This document shows, piece by piece, positions 8,107 to 17,323 of a stretch of DNA of 64,000 nucleotides (position 1 is the stretch's first letter; each line of letters begins with the position of its first letter). This DNA comes from Actinosynnema pretiosum (GTDB lineage Bacteria > Actinomycetota > Actinomycetes > Mycobacteriales > Pseudonocardiaceae), in assembly GCF_024171695.1 (NCBI RefSeq), contig NZ_JAMTCF010000002.1, positions 186,001 through 250,000 of the forward strand, given 5' to 3'. The notes beneath the pieces were generated by a model. That model worked only from the letters and a program-made list of their open reading frames with translations. It searched no databases and was not told the origin of the DNA. Position numbers and translations under genes: made by a program.

Positions 8107-9735
8107 TCAGCCCTCCTGGTGGGGGTAGGCGACCGAGGTCGGGGCCACGAAGGTCTCCTTGATGGAGCGCGGGCTGACCCAGCGCAGCAGGTTGTGCACC
8201 GAACCGGCCTTGTCGTTGGTGCCCGAGGCCCGGCCGCCGCCGAACGGCTGCTGGCCGACGACCGCGCCGGTCGGCTTGTCGTTGACGTAGAAGTTGCCCG
8301 CCGCGAACCGCAGCACCTGCTGGGCGTGCGCGACGGCCGCCCGGTCGCGGGCGATGATCGCGCCGGTCAGGCCGTACGGGGACACCGACTCCATCTGCTT
8401 GAGCACGGTGTCGTAGTCACCGTCCTCGTACACGTGCACGGCCAGCACCGGGCCGAAGTACTCGGTGCGGAACACGTCGTGCTCCGGGTCCGAGCCCAGC
8501 AGCACGGTCGGGCGCACGAAGAAGCCCTCGGAGTCGTCGGCCGTGCCGCCCGCCGCGACCTCCAGCGACGAGTCCGAGCGCGCCGCCTCCAGCACGCCGG
8601 ACAGCTTGTCGAACGAGCGCCGGTCGATGACCGCGCCCAGGAAGTTGGAGAAGTCGGTGACGTCGCCCATCTTCAGCGACTCGACCTCGGCCAGGAAGTC
8701 GTCCTTGATCCGGTTCCACACCGAGCGCGGCACGTAGGCGCGGGACGCCGCCGAGCACTTCTGGCCCTGGAACTCGAACGCGCCGCGCACCAGCGCCGTG
8801 CGCAGCACCTCGGGGTCGGCCGACGGGTGGGCGAGCACGAAGTCCTTGCCGCCGGTCTCGCCGACGATCCTCGGGTACGAGCGGTACCCGGCGATGTTCG
8901 CGCCGACCTGGCCCCACAGGTGCTGGAACGTGCGCGTGGACCCGGTGAAGTGGATGCCCGCCAGGTCCGGGTCCGCGAGCGCGACCTCGGACACCGCGAG
9001 GCCGTCGCCGGGCAGCAGGTTGATCACGCCAGGAGGCATCCCCGCCTCCTCCAGCAGCCGCATGGTCAGGTGCGCGGCGAAGCTCTGCGTGGGCGAGGGC
9101 TTCCACAGCACCACGTCGCCCATCAGGGCGGGCGCGGTCGGCAGGTTGCCCGCGATCGCGGTGAAGTTGAACGGGGTGATCGCGTAGACGAAGCCCTCCA
9201 GCGGGCGGTGGTCGGTGCGGTTCCACACGCCGGGGCTGGACTGGGGCTGCTCGGCCAGCAGTTGGCGGCCGAAGTGGACGTTGAAGCGCCAGAAGTCGAT
9301 CAGCTCGCAGGCCGCGTCGATCTCGGCCTGGATCGCGGTCTTGGACTGGCCCAGCATGGTGGCCGCGTTCAGCGTCGAGCGCCACGGGCCCGCCAGCAGG
9401 TCGGCGGCGCGCAGCAGGATCGCCGCGCGGTCGTCGAAGGACAGGGCGCGCCACGCGGGCGCGGCGGCGCGGGCCGCCTCCAGCGCGTCGCGGGTGTCCT
9501 GGTGGGTGGCCCCGTGCAGGGTGCCCAGCACCGCGCGGTGGTTGTGCGGCTGCACCACGTCGAACCGCTCGCCGCCGCCGACGCGCTGCTCGCCGCCGAT
9601 GGTCGCGGTCAGCTCCAGCGGCTCCTTGGCCAGCTCGGCCAGCTTGGCCTGGAGCTCGGCGCGCTCGGGCGTTCCGGGGGCGTAGCCGAGCACCGGCTCG
9701 TTGACCGGGGCGGGCACTGAGGTCACGGCATCCAC
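8107..9735 (-). CDS. pruA: 1-pyrroline-5-carboxylate dehydrogenase
   Basis: This 542-residue NAD-dependent aldehyde dehydrogenase (family ALDH4) oxidises P5C/glutamate semialdehyde to glutamate. Diagnostic features are GETGGKDFVLAHPSAD and the catalytic cysteine in FEFQGQKCSAASRAY, plus the C-terminal PFGGGRASGTNDKAG. The GTG start at 9735 follows an AAGGAG ribosome site 7 nt upstream. It is the first gene of the pruA-proline dehydrogenase operon. The 118-bp divergent gap to the pucR-type gene contains an inverted repeat likely to be the regulator's site. Confidence 0.95.
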   Translation of the reverse strand: MDAVTSVPAPVNEPVLGYAPGTPERAELQAKLAELAKEPLELTATIGGEQRVGGGERFDVVQPHNHRAVLGTLHGATHQDTRDALEAARAAAPAWRALSFDDRAAILLRAADLLAGPWRSTLNAATMLGQSKTAIQAEIDAACELIDFWRFNVHFGRQLLAEQPQSSPGVWNRTDHRPLEGFVYAITPFNFTAIAGNLPTAPALMGDVVLWKPSPTQSFAAHLTMRLLEEAGMPPGVINLLPGDGLAVSEVALADPDLAGIHFTGSTRTFQHLWGQVGANIAGYRSYPRIVGETGGKDFVLAHPSADPEVLRTALVRGAFEFQGQKCSAASRAYVPRSVWNRIKDDFLAEVESLKMGDVTDFSNFLGAVIDRRSFDKLSGVLEAARSDSSLEVAAGGTADDSEGFFVRPTVLLGSDPEHDVFRTEYFGPVLAVHVYEDGDYDTVLKQMESVSPYGLTGAIIARDRAAVAHAQQVLRFAAGNFYVNDKPTGAVVGQQPFGGGRASGTNDKAGSVHNLLRWVSPRSIKETFVAPTSVAYPHQEG

Positions 9736-9770
9736 GGCAGGCTCCTTCGCGACGTGCTGCTGGGGTACCG

Positions 9771-9803
9771 CAACGGTAGGTCGCGGTCACCTGCACACCG
9801 TTG
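9771..9803. promoter_or_regulatory. candidate PucR-type operator between pruA and its regulator
   Basis: CAACGGT (9771-9777) and ACCGTTG (9797-9803) form a perfect 7-bp inverted repeat with a 19-bp spacer in the divergent promoter region. A TAGGCT hexamer at 9815-9820 could be the regulator gene's -10. Binding is inference. Confidence 0.4.
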
Positions 9804-9853
9804 TCCGCACGTCTAGGCTTGCCATTCCGCCGTTGTACGAATGGACAAAGAGC

Positions 9854-11392
9854 ATGAGCCTGCGCCAGGTGCTGATGGCCTTGGGCGAGGAGCTGGTGGA
9901 GGTGCGGGCCGCGCCGCGCGGGCTGGAGGCGGAGGTCCGCGACATCGTCATCCTCGACCCGGACGACGTGCCGGACGTGCGGCCCGGCGACCTCGCGCTG
10001 GTCATCGGCGCGCGCGGCCGGGCGGCGCTGCCGCTGGTCAGGGCGGCGGGCGCGGGTGGCGCGGCGGCGGTGGCGGTCAAGCTCGACCGGCCGACCCCGC
10101 AGCTCGGCCAGGCCGCCGCCGACGCCGGCGTCGCGCTGCTCGCGGTGCGGCCCGAGGTGCGCTGGGAGCACCTGGAGTCGCTGGCCAGGGCCGTGGTGCG
10201 CAGCGCCAGGCTGGCCGCCGACGCTGGCTCGGGCGAGGTCGCGGGCGACCTGTTCGGGCTGGCCCAGACCATCGCGGCGCTGACCGGCGGCGTCGTCAGC
10301 ATCGAGGACACCGCCAGCCGCGTGCTCGCCTACTCGCGCTCCACCGACGACGTGGACGAGCTGCGCAGGCTGTCCATCCTGGGCAGGCAGGGGCCGGAGC
10401 CGTACCTGGCGATGCTCCGCGACTGGGGCGTCTACCAGCGGCTCCGCGCGGGCGAGGAGGTCGTGCGGGTCGACGAGCGGCCGGACCTGGGCATCCGGCG
10501 GCGGCTCGCGGTCGGGGTGCTCGCGGGCGACCAGCCGCTCGGCTCGATCTGGGTGCAGGAGGGCGCCACCCCGCTCACCGAGCAGGCCGAGCGCGCCCTC
10601 GTCGGCGCCGCCCGCGTCACCGCGCTGCACCTGGTGCGCCAGCGCGAGCCCCGCTCGGCGTTCCGGGAGAACCTGCTGACCTCCCTGCTTGACGGCCGCA
10701 CCGACGCCGCCTCCGTCGCGGGCCAGATCGGCGCGGACCCGGCGAGACCGGCCGCCGTCGTGGTGTTCGCGCTGCGCGGCGACGCGGGCGACCGCACCGA
10801 GGGCGAGCTGCGCAGGGCCGAGGTGACCGGGCTGATCTCGGTGCACGCCGCCGCGTACCGGCGCAGCGCCCTGGTCAGCCGCAGCGGCGGCCGGACCTAC
10901 GCCCTGCTGCCGGACCTCCAGCCCGGCGCGGCCCTGCTGCCGCTCACCCGCGAGATCGTCGCGGCGGCCCGCAAGCACACCGGGCTGGTGGTGCAGGCGG
11001 CGATCGGCGCCGAGGTGCCCACGCTGGACGAGGTCGCGGTGTCCAGGGTCGAGGCGGACCGGGTGCTCGACGCGATGGCGCGCGACCTGGACGCCCAGGT
11101 GGCGACCCTGGCGGACGTGCGGTCGCGGGTGCTGGTCAGCGAGGTGCTGGCCCTGCTCGCCGAGCACCCGCGCGTGCGCGACCCCCGGCTGGAGGCGCTG
11201 GACCCGGAGCTGGGGCGGTCGCTGCTGGTGTACCTGGACGCGTTCGGGGACGTGCGGTCGGCGGCGGCGGAGCTGCACGTGCACCCGAACACGCTCCGGT
11301 ACCGGGTGCGGCGGGCGGGCGAGCTGACCGGGGTGGACCTGACCGATCCGCTGGTCAGGCTGTTCGCGCAGCTCCAGCTCAGGCTGCGGTGA
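9854..11392 (+). CDS. PucR-family transcriptional regulator, probable activator of proline catabolism
   Basis: This 512-residue protein has the PucR architecture: an N-terminal sensor region (about 1-150), a central CdaR/GGDEF-like region, and a C-terminal helix-turn-helix of the PucR_HTH type (RSAAAELHVHPNTLRYRVRR at about 470-490). In mycobacteria a homologous gene (pruC) next to proline genes activates them, and the divergent position here predicts the same role. The ATG at 9854 was chosen since MSLRQVLMAL is the family N-terminus and an AAAGAG site lies just upstream. The stop codon lies inside a terminator stem. Confidence 0.88.
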   Translation: MSLRQVLMALGEELVEVRAAPRGLEAEVRDIVILDPDDVPDVRPGDLALVIGARGRAALPLVRAAGAGGAAAVAVKLDRPTPQLGQAAADAGVALLAVRPEVRWEHLESLARAVVRSARLAADAGSGEVAGDLFGLAQTIAALTGGVVSIEDTASRVLAYSRSTDDVDELRRLSILGRQGPEPYLAMLRDWGVYQRLRAGEEVVRVDERPDLGIRRRLAVGVLAGDQPLGSIWVQEGATPLTEQAERALVGAARVTALHLVRQREPRSAFRENLLTSLLDGRTDAASVAGQIGADPARPAAVVVFALRGDAGDRTEGELRRAEVTGLISVHAAAYRRSALVSRSGGRTYALLPDLQPGAALLPLTREIVAAARKHTGLVVQAAIGAEVPTLDEVAVSRVEADRVLDAMARDLDAQVATLADVRSRVLVSEVLALLAEHPRVRDPRLEALDPELGRSLLVYLDAFGDVRSAAAELHVHPNTLRYRVRRAGELTGVDLTDPLVRLFAQLQLRLR

Positions 11393-11421
11393 CCGGCGGG
11401 TCGGGCGGCCCGCCGGTCACC
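11388..11421. terminator. bidirectional hairpin overlapping the pucR-type stop codon
   Basis: GGTGACCGGCGGG (11388-11400) and CCCGCCGGTCACC (11409-11421) form a perfect 13-bp stem with an 8-nt loop. The left arm contains the TGA stop of the regulator gene. It lies between convergent genes and can serve both. Confidence 0.75.
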
Positions 11422-11426
11422 GCCGA

Positions 11427-12224
11427 TCACCGCGCCTGGGCGCGGGCCCGAGCGGCGGCCTTGCCGCGCTTGCCGGCGCCCGCCTTCGGCTTCCGCGCGG
11501 GCTGCTTGGCCGGCGAGGCGGGCTCCTCGGCGGCCGGTTCCCCAGGCTCCGGCTCGACGGCGACCGGTTCGACCTGGGCCACCGGCTCGGGCTTCCCACC
11601 CGGCAGCGACCGGTGCAGCCAGGCCCGTTCCGCCAGCGTCCACGCGCCGCTGGTCAGCAGGTACAGCCCCGCCGCCAGCGGCAGCGAGGCGCCCAGCAGC
11701 ACCGGGGTGAACGCCAGCAGGCGCAGCACCCGCACCAGCGTCGGCTGCGGCGCGCCCGAGCGCGCGGCCTGCCTGCCCTGCCACAGGTAGCTGCCCAGGC
11801 ACACCGCCGCCAGCGCGGCCAGCAGCCCGAGGAACACCGGGACGCCCGCGCCGCCGTCGGACCAGTGGTCGCCCAGCCGCACCCCGAGCAGGGTGCCGTC
11901 GAGCAGCGGGTTCGGCGTGGTCACCAGCTGGTAGACCACCATGAAGAACGGGGCCTGGGCGAGCATCGGCAGGATGCCCGCGAACAGCGAGGTCCCGGCG
12001 TCCTTGTACAGCGCCAGGGTCTTCTCCTGGAGCTTCACCGGGTCCTTGCGGTGCTTCTCGGTCAGCTCGCGCAGCTGCGGCGCGAGCGCGGCCTTGGCCT
12101 TCTCCCCGCGCACGGCCGCGCGGGTCAGCGGGTGCAGCAGCAGGCGGACCAGGGCGGTGAAGGCGACGACGGCCAAGGCGGGGTCGAGCAGCGCGGCGAG
12201 GGCCGCGCCCAGGGTGTGGAACAC
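11427..12224 (-). CDS. accessory YidC/Oxa1-type membrane insertase
   Basis: This 265-residue polytopic membrane protein belongs to the YidC/Oxa1 family, with the conserved region QLRELTEKHRKDPVKLQEKTLALYKDAG (in part) and the APFFMVVYQLV segment. Five hydrophobic helices are followed by a long Pro/Ala/Lys-rich basic tail (about 215-265), common in actinobacterial insertases. It is unlike the main yidC, which sits with rnpA and rpmH near the origin; this copy lies next to a DUF6412 gene, a pairing common in actinomycetes. The GTG start at 12224 has a GGAG site about 9 nt upstream. Confidence 0.85.
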   Translation of the reverse strand: MFHTLGAALAALLDPALAVVAFTALVRLLLHPLTRAAVRGEKAKAALAPQLRELTEKHRKDPVKLQEKTLALYKDAGTSLFAGILPMLAQAPFFMVVYQLVTTPNPLLDGTLLGVRLGDHWSDGGAGVPVFLGLLAALAAVCLGSYLWQGRQAARSGAPQPTLVRVLRLLAFTPVLLGASLPLAAGLYLLTSGAWTLAERAWLHRSLPGGKPEPVAQVEPVAVEPEPGEPAAEEPASPAKQPARKPKAGAGKRGKAAARARAQAR

Positions 12225-12260
12225 GGGCGGTTGCTCCGATCACGAGCGTGGGAGGGGGGC

Positions 12261-12539
12261 TCAGGCGAGGCTGAGCGCCGCTCCCGGTGCTCGCGGGCGG
12301 GGTCGGCCCGCCGCGTCCGGATCGCGCAACCGCAGGAACGCCGTGCGCAGGGCCTTCTCGCGCAGCGACAGCGAACGCGCCCACGCGGGCGCGTCCAGGA
12401 CCAGGGGAGCCGTGGTGAGCACCAGCACGACCAGCGTCACGGCCGTGACCACGGCCAGCAGCTCGGCGGGGCTGTTCACCAGGGACAGGGCGATCAGCGC
12501 GGACAGGCACAGCGCGAGCAGCAGGCGCAAGCGGTCCAC
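12261..12539 (-). CDS. DUF6412-type small membrane protein
   Basis: This 92-residue protein has two hydrophobic segments (about residues 5-20 and 25-45) followed by a SLSLREKALRTAFLRLRDPDAAGRPRPRAPG tail (in part: REKALRTAFLRLRDPDAAGR) characteristic of DUF6412. Such proteins are nearly always next to a second yidC, suggesting a role with that insertase, though the function is not known. I start it at GTG 12539, 9 nt after a GGGGGAG site; the GTG at 12548 overlaps that site and is unlikely. Confidence 0.72.
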   Translation of the reverse strand: MDRLRLLLALCLSALIALSLVNSPAELLAVVTAVTLVVLVLTTAPLVLDAPAWARSLSLREKALRTAFLRLRDPDAAGRPRPRAPGAALSLA

Positions 12540-12554
12540 GGCGGTCACCTCCCC

Positions 12555-13175
12555 CTAGTCACCCGCCACTGTACGCACCAGCGCAGGCCTCGTGGGGTGG
12601 TCGTAGCGGACCAGCACGTCCGGCTCCGGCTCGTACCCCTCGTACGCGGGCAGCGTCCACGCCAGCTCCGGCGGCGTGCGCCTGGCCAGCGCGGCGTCCG
12701 ACAGCCACAGGTGCACGGACAGCTCGAACGGCAGCCACTTGTCCAGCAGCAGCGCCCCGTCGAGCAGCAGCACCCCGCCCTCGCCCAGGCGCGCGTACCC
12801 GGCCCGGCTGGCGCGGTCGGTCTCGGCGTTCCACAGCGACGGCAGCACCTCGCCCGACCCGCCGGGTTCGAGCGGGTCCAGCACCTCGCGCAGCAGGCCG
12901 CCGGTGTCCACCCACGAGTCCCGGTACGAGTCCGGGTCGGTCCGCCCGTGCTCAAGGCGCACCGAGGCCGGGCGCAGGAAGTCGCGCGCGGACACCCGCA
13001 GCACCGGGCGGCCGAGCGCGCGCAGCGGGTCCACCAGCGCGTCGGCGAGCGCGCCGGGATCGGTGGCGTCCGCGCCGTCGACCACCACGCGCGCGTGCCG
13101 GTCGCGGGGCAGCGCGTCGATCCGGCCGACGAGCTCGGCGACCAGCGCGTCCTGGGTCAGCGGGACGACCTTCAC
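12555..13175 (-). CDS. uridine-kinase-like P-loop protein with degenerate Walker A
   Basis: This 206-residue protein aligns with proteins annotated as uridine kinase: RVVVDGADATDPGALADAL, then SARDFLRPASVRLEHGR, and a C-terminal PDVLVRYDHPTRPALV. The position of the P-loop reads DGADATDP rather than DGxxGAGKT, so the phosphate-binding lysine and Gly-Lys-Thr are absent. Either the enzyme uses nucleotide differently or it has lost kinase activity. Its GTG start overlaps the TGA of the DUF402 gene, indicating translational coupling and a shared function. Confidence 0.65.
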   Translation of the reverse strand: MKVVPLTQDALVAELVGRIDALPRDRHARVVVDGADATDPGALADALVDPLRALGRPVLRVSARDFLRPASVRLEHGRTDPDSYRDSWVDTGGLLREVLDPLEPGGSGEVLPSLWNAETDRASRAGYARLGEGGVLLLDGALLLDKWLPFELSVHLWLSDAALARRTPPELAWTLPAYEGYEPEPDVLVRYDHPTRPALVRTVAGD

Positions 13176-13771
13176 GGGAGGGGGTAGTCCTGCCAGCCGT
13201 CCGGCAGCACCGGCACCGGCCAGCTCGGGTCCGGCTCCCACTTCGCCCAGTCGCGGTCCCACCACAGCTCGCCCGACTCGGCCATCGCCTCGATCGCGCC
13301 GCCCACCGCCCGGATCGACCCGGCCTGCGCCTCGGTGTACTTGCCCGCCACGACCTGCTCCTCGAACTCCACCCGGTCGCGGTCCTGCCAGCCGCCCTCC
13401 GCAGGCAGCCAGTAGTCCAGCTCGTGGTCCAGGGTGTCGATGCCCAGCGGGGTGCGCCGGAACGGGTCCTGCAGGTTCAGGTACCAGCCCTTGAACCGCC
13501 GGTCCTCGCCCTCCCAGTACACGTCCACCGAGTACGCGTCGCCCGGCCGGTGCATCTGGAGCTTGCCGTTGCCGCGCCAGTGCGTGCTGCCCGACGCCCG
13601 CCAGCCGTGCGGCCACGGGTGCTCGGGGAAGCCGAACCGGGTGCCCGGCACGGTGAACAGCACCAGCAGGTCCGGCTCGTCCACGACCACGCGGGTCGGC
13701 GTCACCGCCCACGGCCTGCCCCACAGCACTTCCCGGCGCAGCGCCACGTCACCAGGCTGGAAGAACCCCAT
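13172..13771 (-). CDS. DUF402 (FomD-like) domain protein
   Basis: This 199-residue protein carries the DUF402 signature WYLNLQDPFRRTPLGIDTLDHELDYWL followed by a DRDRVEFEEQ acidic cluster (quoted in part). The family includes nucleoside di-/triphosphate hydrolases and FomD, which use divalent metal bound by such acidic residues. Its last codon overlaps the start of the uridine-kinase-like gene, so the two may act on related nucleotides; that is inference. The ATG at 13771 has TAGGCT 6 nt upstream, so the message is probably leaderless. Confidence 0.8.
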   Translation of the reverse strand: MGFFQPGDVALRREVLWGRPWAVTPTRVVVDEPDLLVLFTVPGTRFGFPEHPWPHGWRASGSTHWRGNGKLQMHRPGDAYSVDVYWEGEDRRFKGWYLNLQDPFRRTPLGIDTLDHELDYWLPAEGGWQDRDRVEFEEQVVAGKYTEAQAGSIRAVGGAIEAMAESGELWWDRDWAKWEPDPSWPVPVLPDGWQDYPLP

Positions 13772-13817
13772 GCGCCGAGCCTAACCGCGCCCGCCCGACC
13801 GGATGCCGATCTTGGTC

Positions 13818-13853
13818 GGATCACGCCCCTGGATCACGCCCTGGGATCACGCC
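13818..13853. repeat. three direct copies of GGATCACGCC
   Basis: The 10-mer GGATCACGCC occurs at 13818, 13831 and 13844, spaced 13 bp apart, the last copy overlapping the stop codon of the GAF regulator gene. This could be slippage or a site array; nothing else supports a function. Confidence 0.5.
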
Positions 13854-15262
13854 TCGGCGAGCGCCCGCCGCAGCCGCGACACCACCAGCTCCCGCCTCGG
13901 GTCGGCTCGCGGCAGCAGCCTGGCCAGCCGGTCCAGCGCCTCGGCGTCCTCGTCGCGGGCGAACCGCCACAGCGCCTCCGCGTCGCCCCGGTCCAGCACG
14001 GTCCGCCGCACCGCCGCCGCCAGGTCCTCCCGCTCCGCCCGCACCACCGGCGCGTCCGAGCGCGGCAGCAGCTCGTCGCCGTACCCGGCCGCCGCGGCGG
14101 TGACGTCCCCCGAGCGCAGCGCCGCCCGCACCGCCAGGAAGTCCCCGCGCACCTCGGCGTCCAGCCGGTACGGCCTGGTCAGCAGCACCCCGCCGAGCTG
14201 CGCCCGCAACCGGTGCAGCTCCGCGCGCACGGTCACCGGGTTGCCGCGCTCCCCGTACAGCCGCAGCGCGAGCTGGTCGGCGGTGAGCCCGCGCGGGTGC
14301 AGCGCCAGCGCGACCAGCACCTCGGCGTGCCGCAGGGTCAGCGCGACCTCGACCCCGTCCAGGGACGCGCTCGGCCCGCCCAGGAACCGCAGCGACAGCA
14401 CCGGCCTTCGCCGCGCGCCCCGCTCCACCCGCAGCAGGTAGCCCTCGTCCAGCGGCTCCAGCACGCCGGTGCGCCCGTCGGCCAGCCGCACCCGGTCCCG
14501 CCCGACGTCGACCCGGCCGCCCAGCCCGGTGCCCGGCTCGGCGGCCAGCACCCGCCCGGTCGGGCTCAGCAGCGCGCCGGGACCGCCGCGCAGCGCCAGC
14601 AGGTGCCGCATGTTCGCCGACCGAAGCCGCTCGTCCCGCTCGGCCAGCCCGGCCCGCAGGTGCCCCTCGGCCAGCCGCGCCGCCGCCGACACCAGCGCGG
14701 GCATCGCCGGGTGCAGGCTGGTCAGCGGCCCGCTCACGTCCACGACGCCGAGGGTGCGCCCGCTGTCCGGGTCCCGCACCGGGCTCGCCGCGCAGGTCCA
14801 GCCGTGGCAGGTGCGCACCAGGTGCTCCGCCGAGTGCACCGTCACCGGGCCGCCGGTGGCCAGCGCCAGCCCCATCGCGTTGGTGCCGATCGCGTCCTCG
14901 CTCCACCGGGCGCCCTCGGTCAGGTGGACCCGCTCGGCCACCCCGCGCACCCGCGCCGAGCCCTCGCACCACAGCACCCGGCCGTCCGCGTCCGTGATGA
15001 TCATGACGTGCTCGGCGTCGTCGGCGATGCTCACCAGCGTCTCCCGCAGCACCGGCAGCGCCTGCGCCAGCGGGTGCGCGGCCCGCAGGTCCGCCACCTC
15101 GGCCCGGTCCAGCACCAGCGGCGCCTCCCGGCTGTCCGGGTCGACCCTGGCGGCGAGCGAGCGCCGCCACGACTCCAGGATCACCGGCCGCGTGCCGCGC
15201 GCGGGACCGCCGGACAACGCCGCCTCGTGCTCGCGCGCGAGCAGAAGGGGGTCACCGCGCAT
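13847..15262 (-). CDS. GAF-domain transcriptional regulator of adjacent aldehyde dehydrogenase
   Basis: This 471-residue protein starts like AcoR-type activators: a RPVILESWRRSLAARVDPD segment, then a GAF sensor (about 75-200) with WSEDAIGTNAMGLAL. It lacks the AAA+ sigma54-interaction domain of true AcoR. Instead the C-terminal half has ALTLRHAEVLVALALHPRGL with LRLYG and RAELHRLRAQLGG, resembling the winged-helix domain of SARP/OmpR-type regulators. It is divergent from the aldehyde dehydrogenase gene and presumably controls it. A GGAGG site lies 6 nt before the ATG at 15262; upstream in-frame codons lack one. Confidence 0.8.
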   Translation of the reverse strand: MRGDPLLLAREHEAALSGGPARGTRPVILESWRRSLAARVDPDSREAPLVLDRAEVADLRAAHPLAQALPVLRETLVSIADDAEHVMIITDADGRVLWCEGSARVRGVAERVHLTEGARWSEDAIGTNAMGLALATGGPVTVHSAEHLVRTCHGWTCAASPVRDPDSGRTLGVVDVSGPLTSLHPAMPALVSAAARLAEGHLRAGLAERDERLRSANMRHLLALRGGPGALLSPTGRVLAAEPGTGLGGRVDVGRDRVRLADGRTGVLEPLDEGYLLRVERGARRRPVLSLRFLGGPSASLDGVEVALTLRHAEVLVALALHPRGLTADQLALRLYGERGNPVTVRAELHRLRAQLGGVLLTRPYRLDAEVRGDFLAVRAALRSGDVTAAAAGYGDELLPRSDAPVVRAEREDLAAAVRRTVLDRGDAEALWRFARDEDAEALDRLARLLPRADPRRELVVSRLRRALAEA

Positions 15263-15367
15263 CGTCGCCTCCAGGTCCCTCGACCCCAGGATGACCGGGG
15301 CGAACCCGCACGGCAAGGACCCGGCAGGCCGTTCGGCACTGGCGCTCCGAGCGTGCAACGCCGCTGC

Positions 15368-15387
15368 AACGTAGCGCGGCCTACGTT
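15368..15387. promoter_or_regulatory. inverted repeat in the GAF regulator/aldehyde dehydrogenase divergent promoter
   Basis: AACGTAG and CTACGTT form a perfect 7-bp inverted repeat with a 6-bp spacer. Additional CAACG half-sites lie nearby (about 15356 and 15404). It is the obvious candidate operator for the divergent GAF regulator; binding is inferred. Confidence 0.5.
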
Positions 15388-15425
15388 CTGCGGCCATCCG
15401 ACGCAACGACGCGGGAGGCGACCAC

Positions 15426-16948
<1,523 letters not shown>

Positions 16949-16949
<1 letters not shown>

Positions 16950-17323
16950 TGGACCGGGTCGCGCTGACCGAGGAGGCGGCGGAGCTGATCCGCCGCCTCC
17001 GGGCCGACCACGGGGAGCTGATGTTCCACCAGTCCGGCGGGTGCTGCGACGGCAGCGCGCCCATGTGCTACCCGGCGGGGGAGTTCCGCACCGGCTCCTC
17101 CGACGTGCACCTGGGCGACCTGGTCGTCGACGGCTCGCCGGTGCCGGTGTGGATGTCCTCCGCCCAGTTCGAGTACTGGAAGCACACCCACCTGACCATC
17201 GACGTCGTCCCTGGCCGGGGGAGCGGGTTCTCCCTGGAAGCCCCGCTGGGGGTGCGCTTCCTGGTCCGCTCCAGGCTGTTCACCGACGAGGAGGTGTCAG
17301 CCCTGCCACGGGACGGTGGGTGA
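16949..17323 (+). CDS. DUF779 protein, aldehyde dehydrogenase partner
   Basis: This 124-residue soluble protein has the family signature FHQSGGCCDGSAPMCY (about 27-42), with three cysteines and a histidine that may bind metal. DUF779 genes almost always follow an ExaC-type aldehyde dehydrogenase, so a role in that pathway is likely though its activity is unknown. Its ATG shares the A of the upstream TGA, which implies translational coupling. Its last 27 bp overlap the end of the convergent hexosaminidase gene. Confidence 0.85.
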
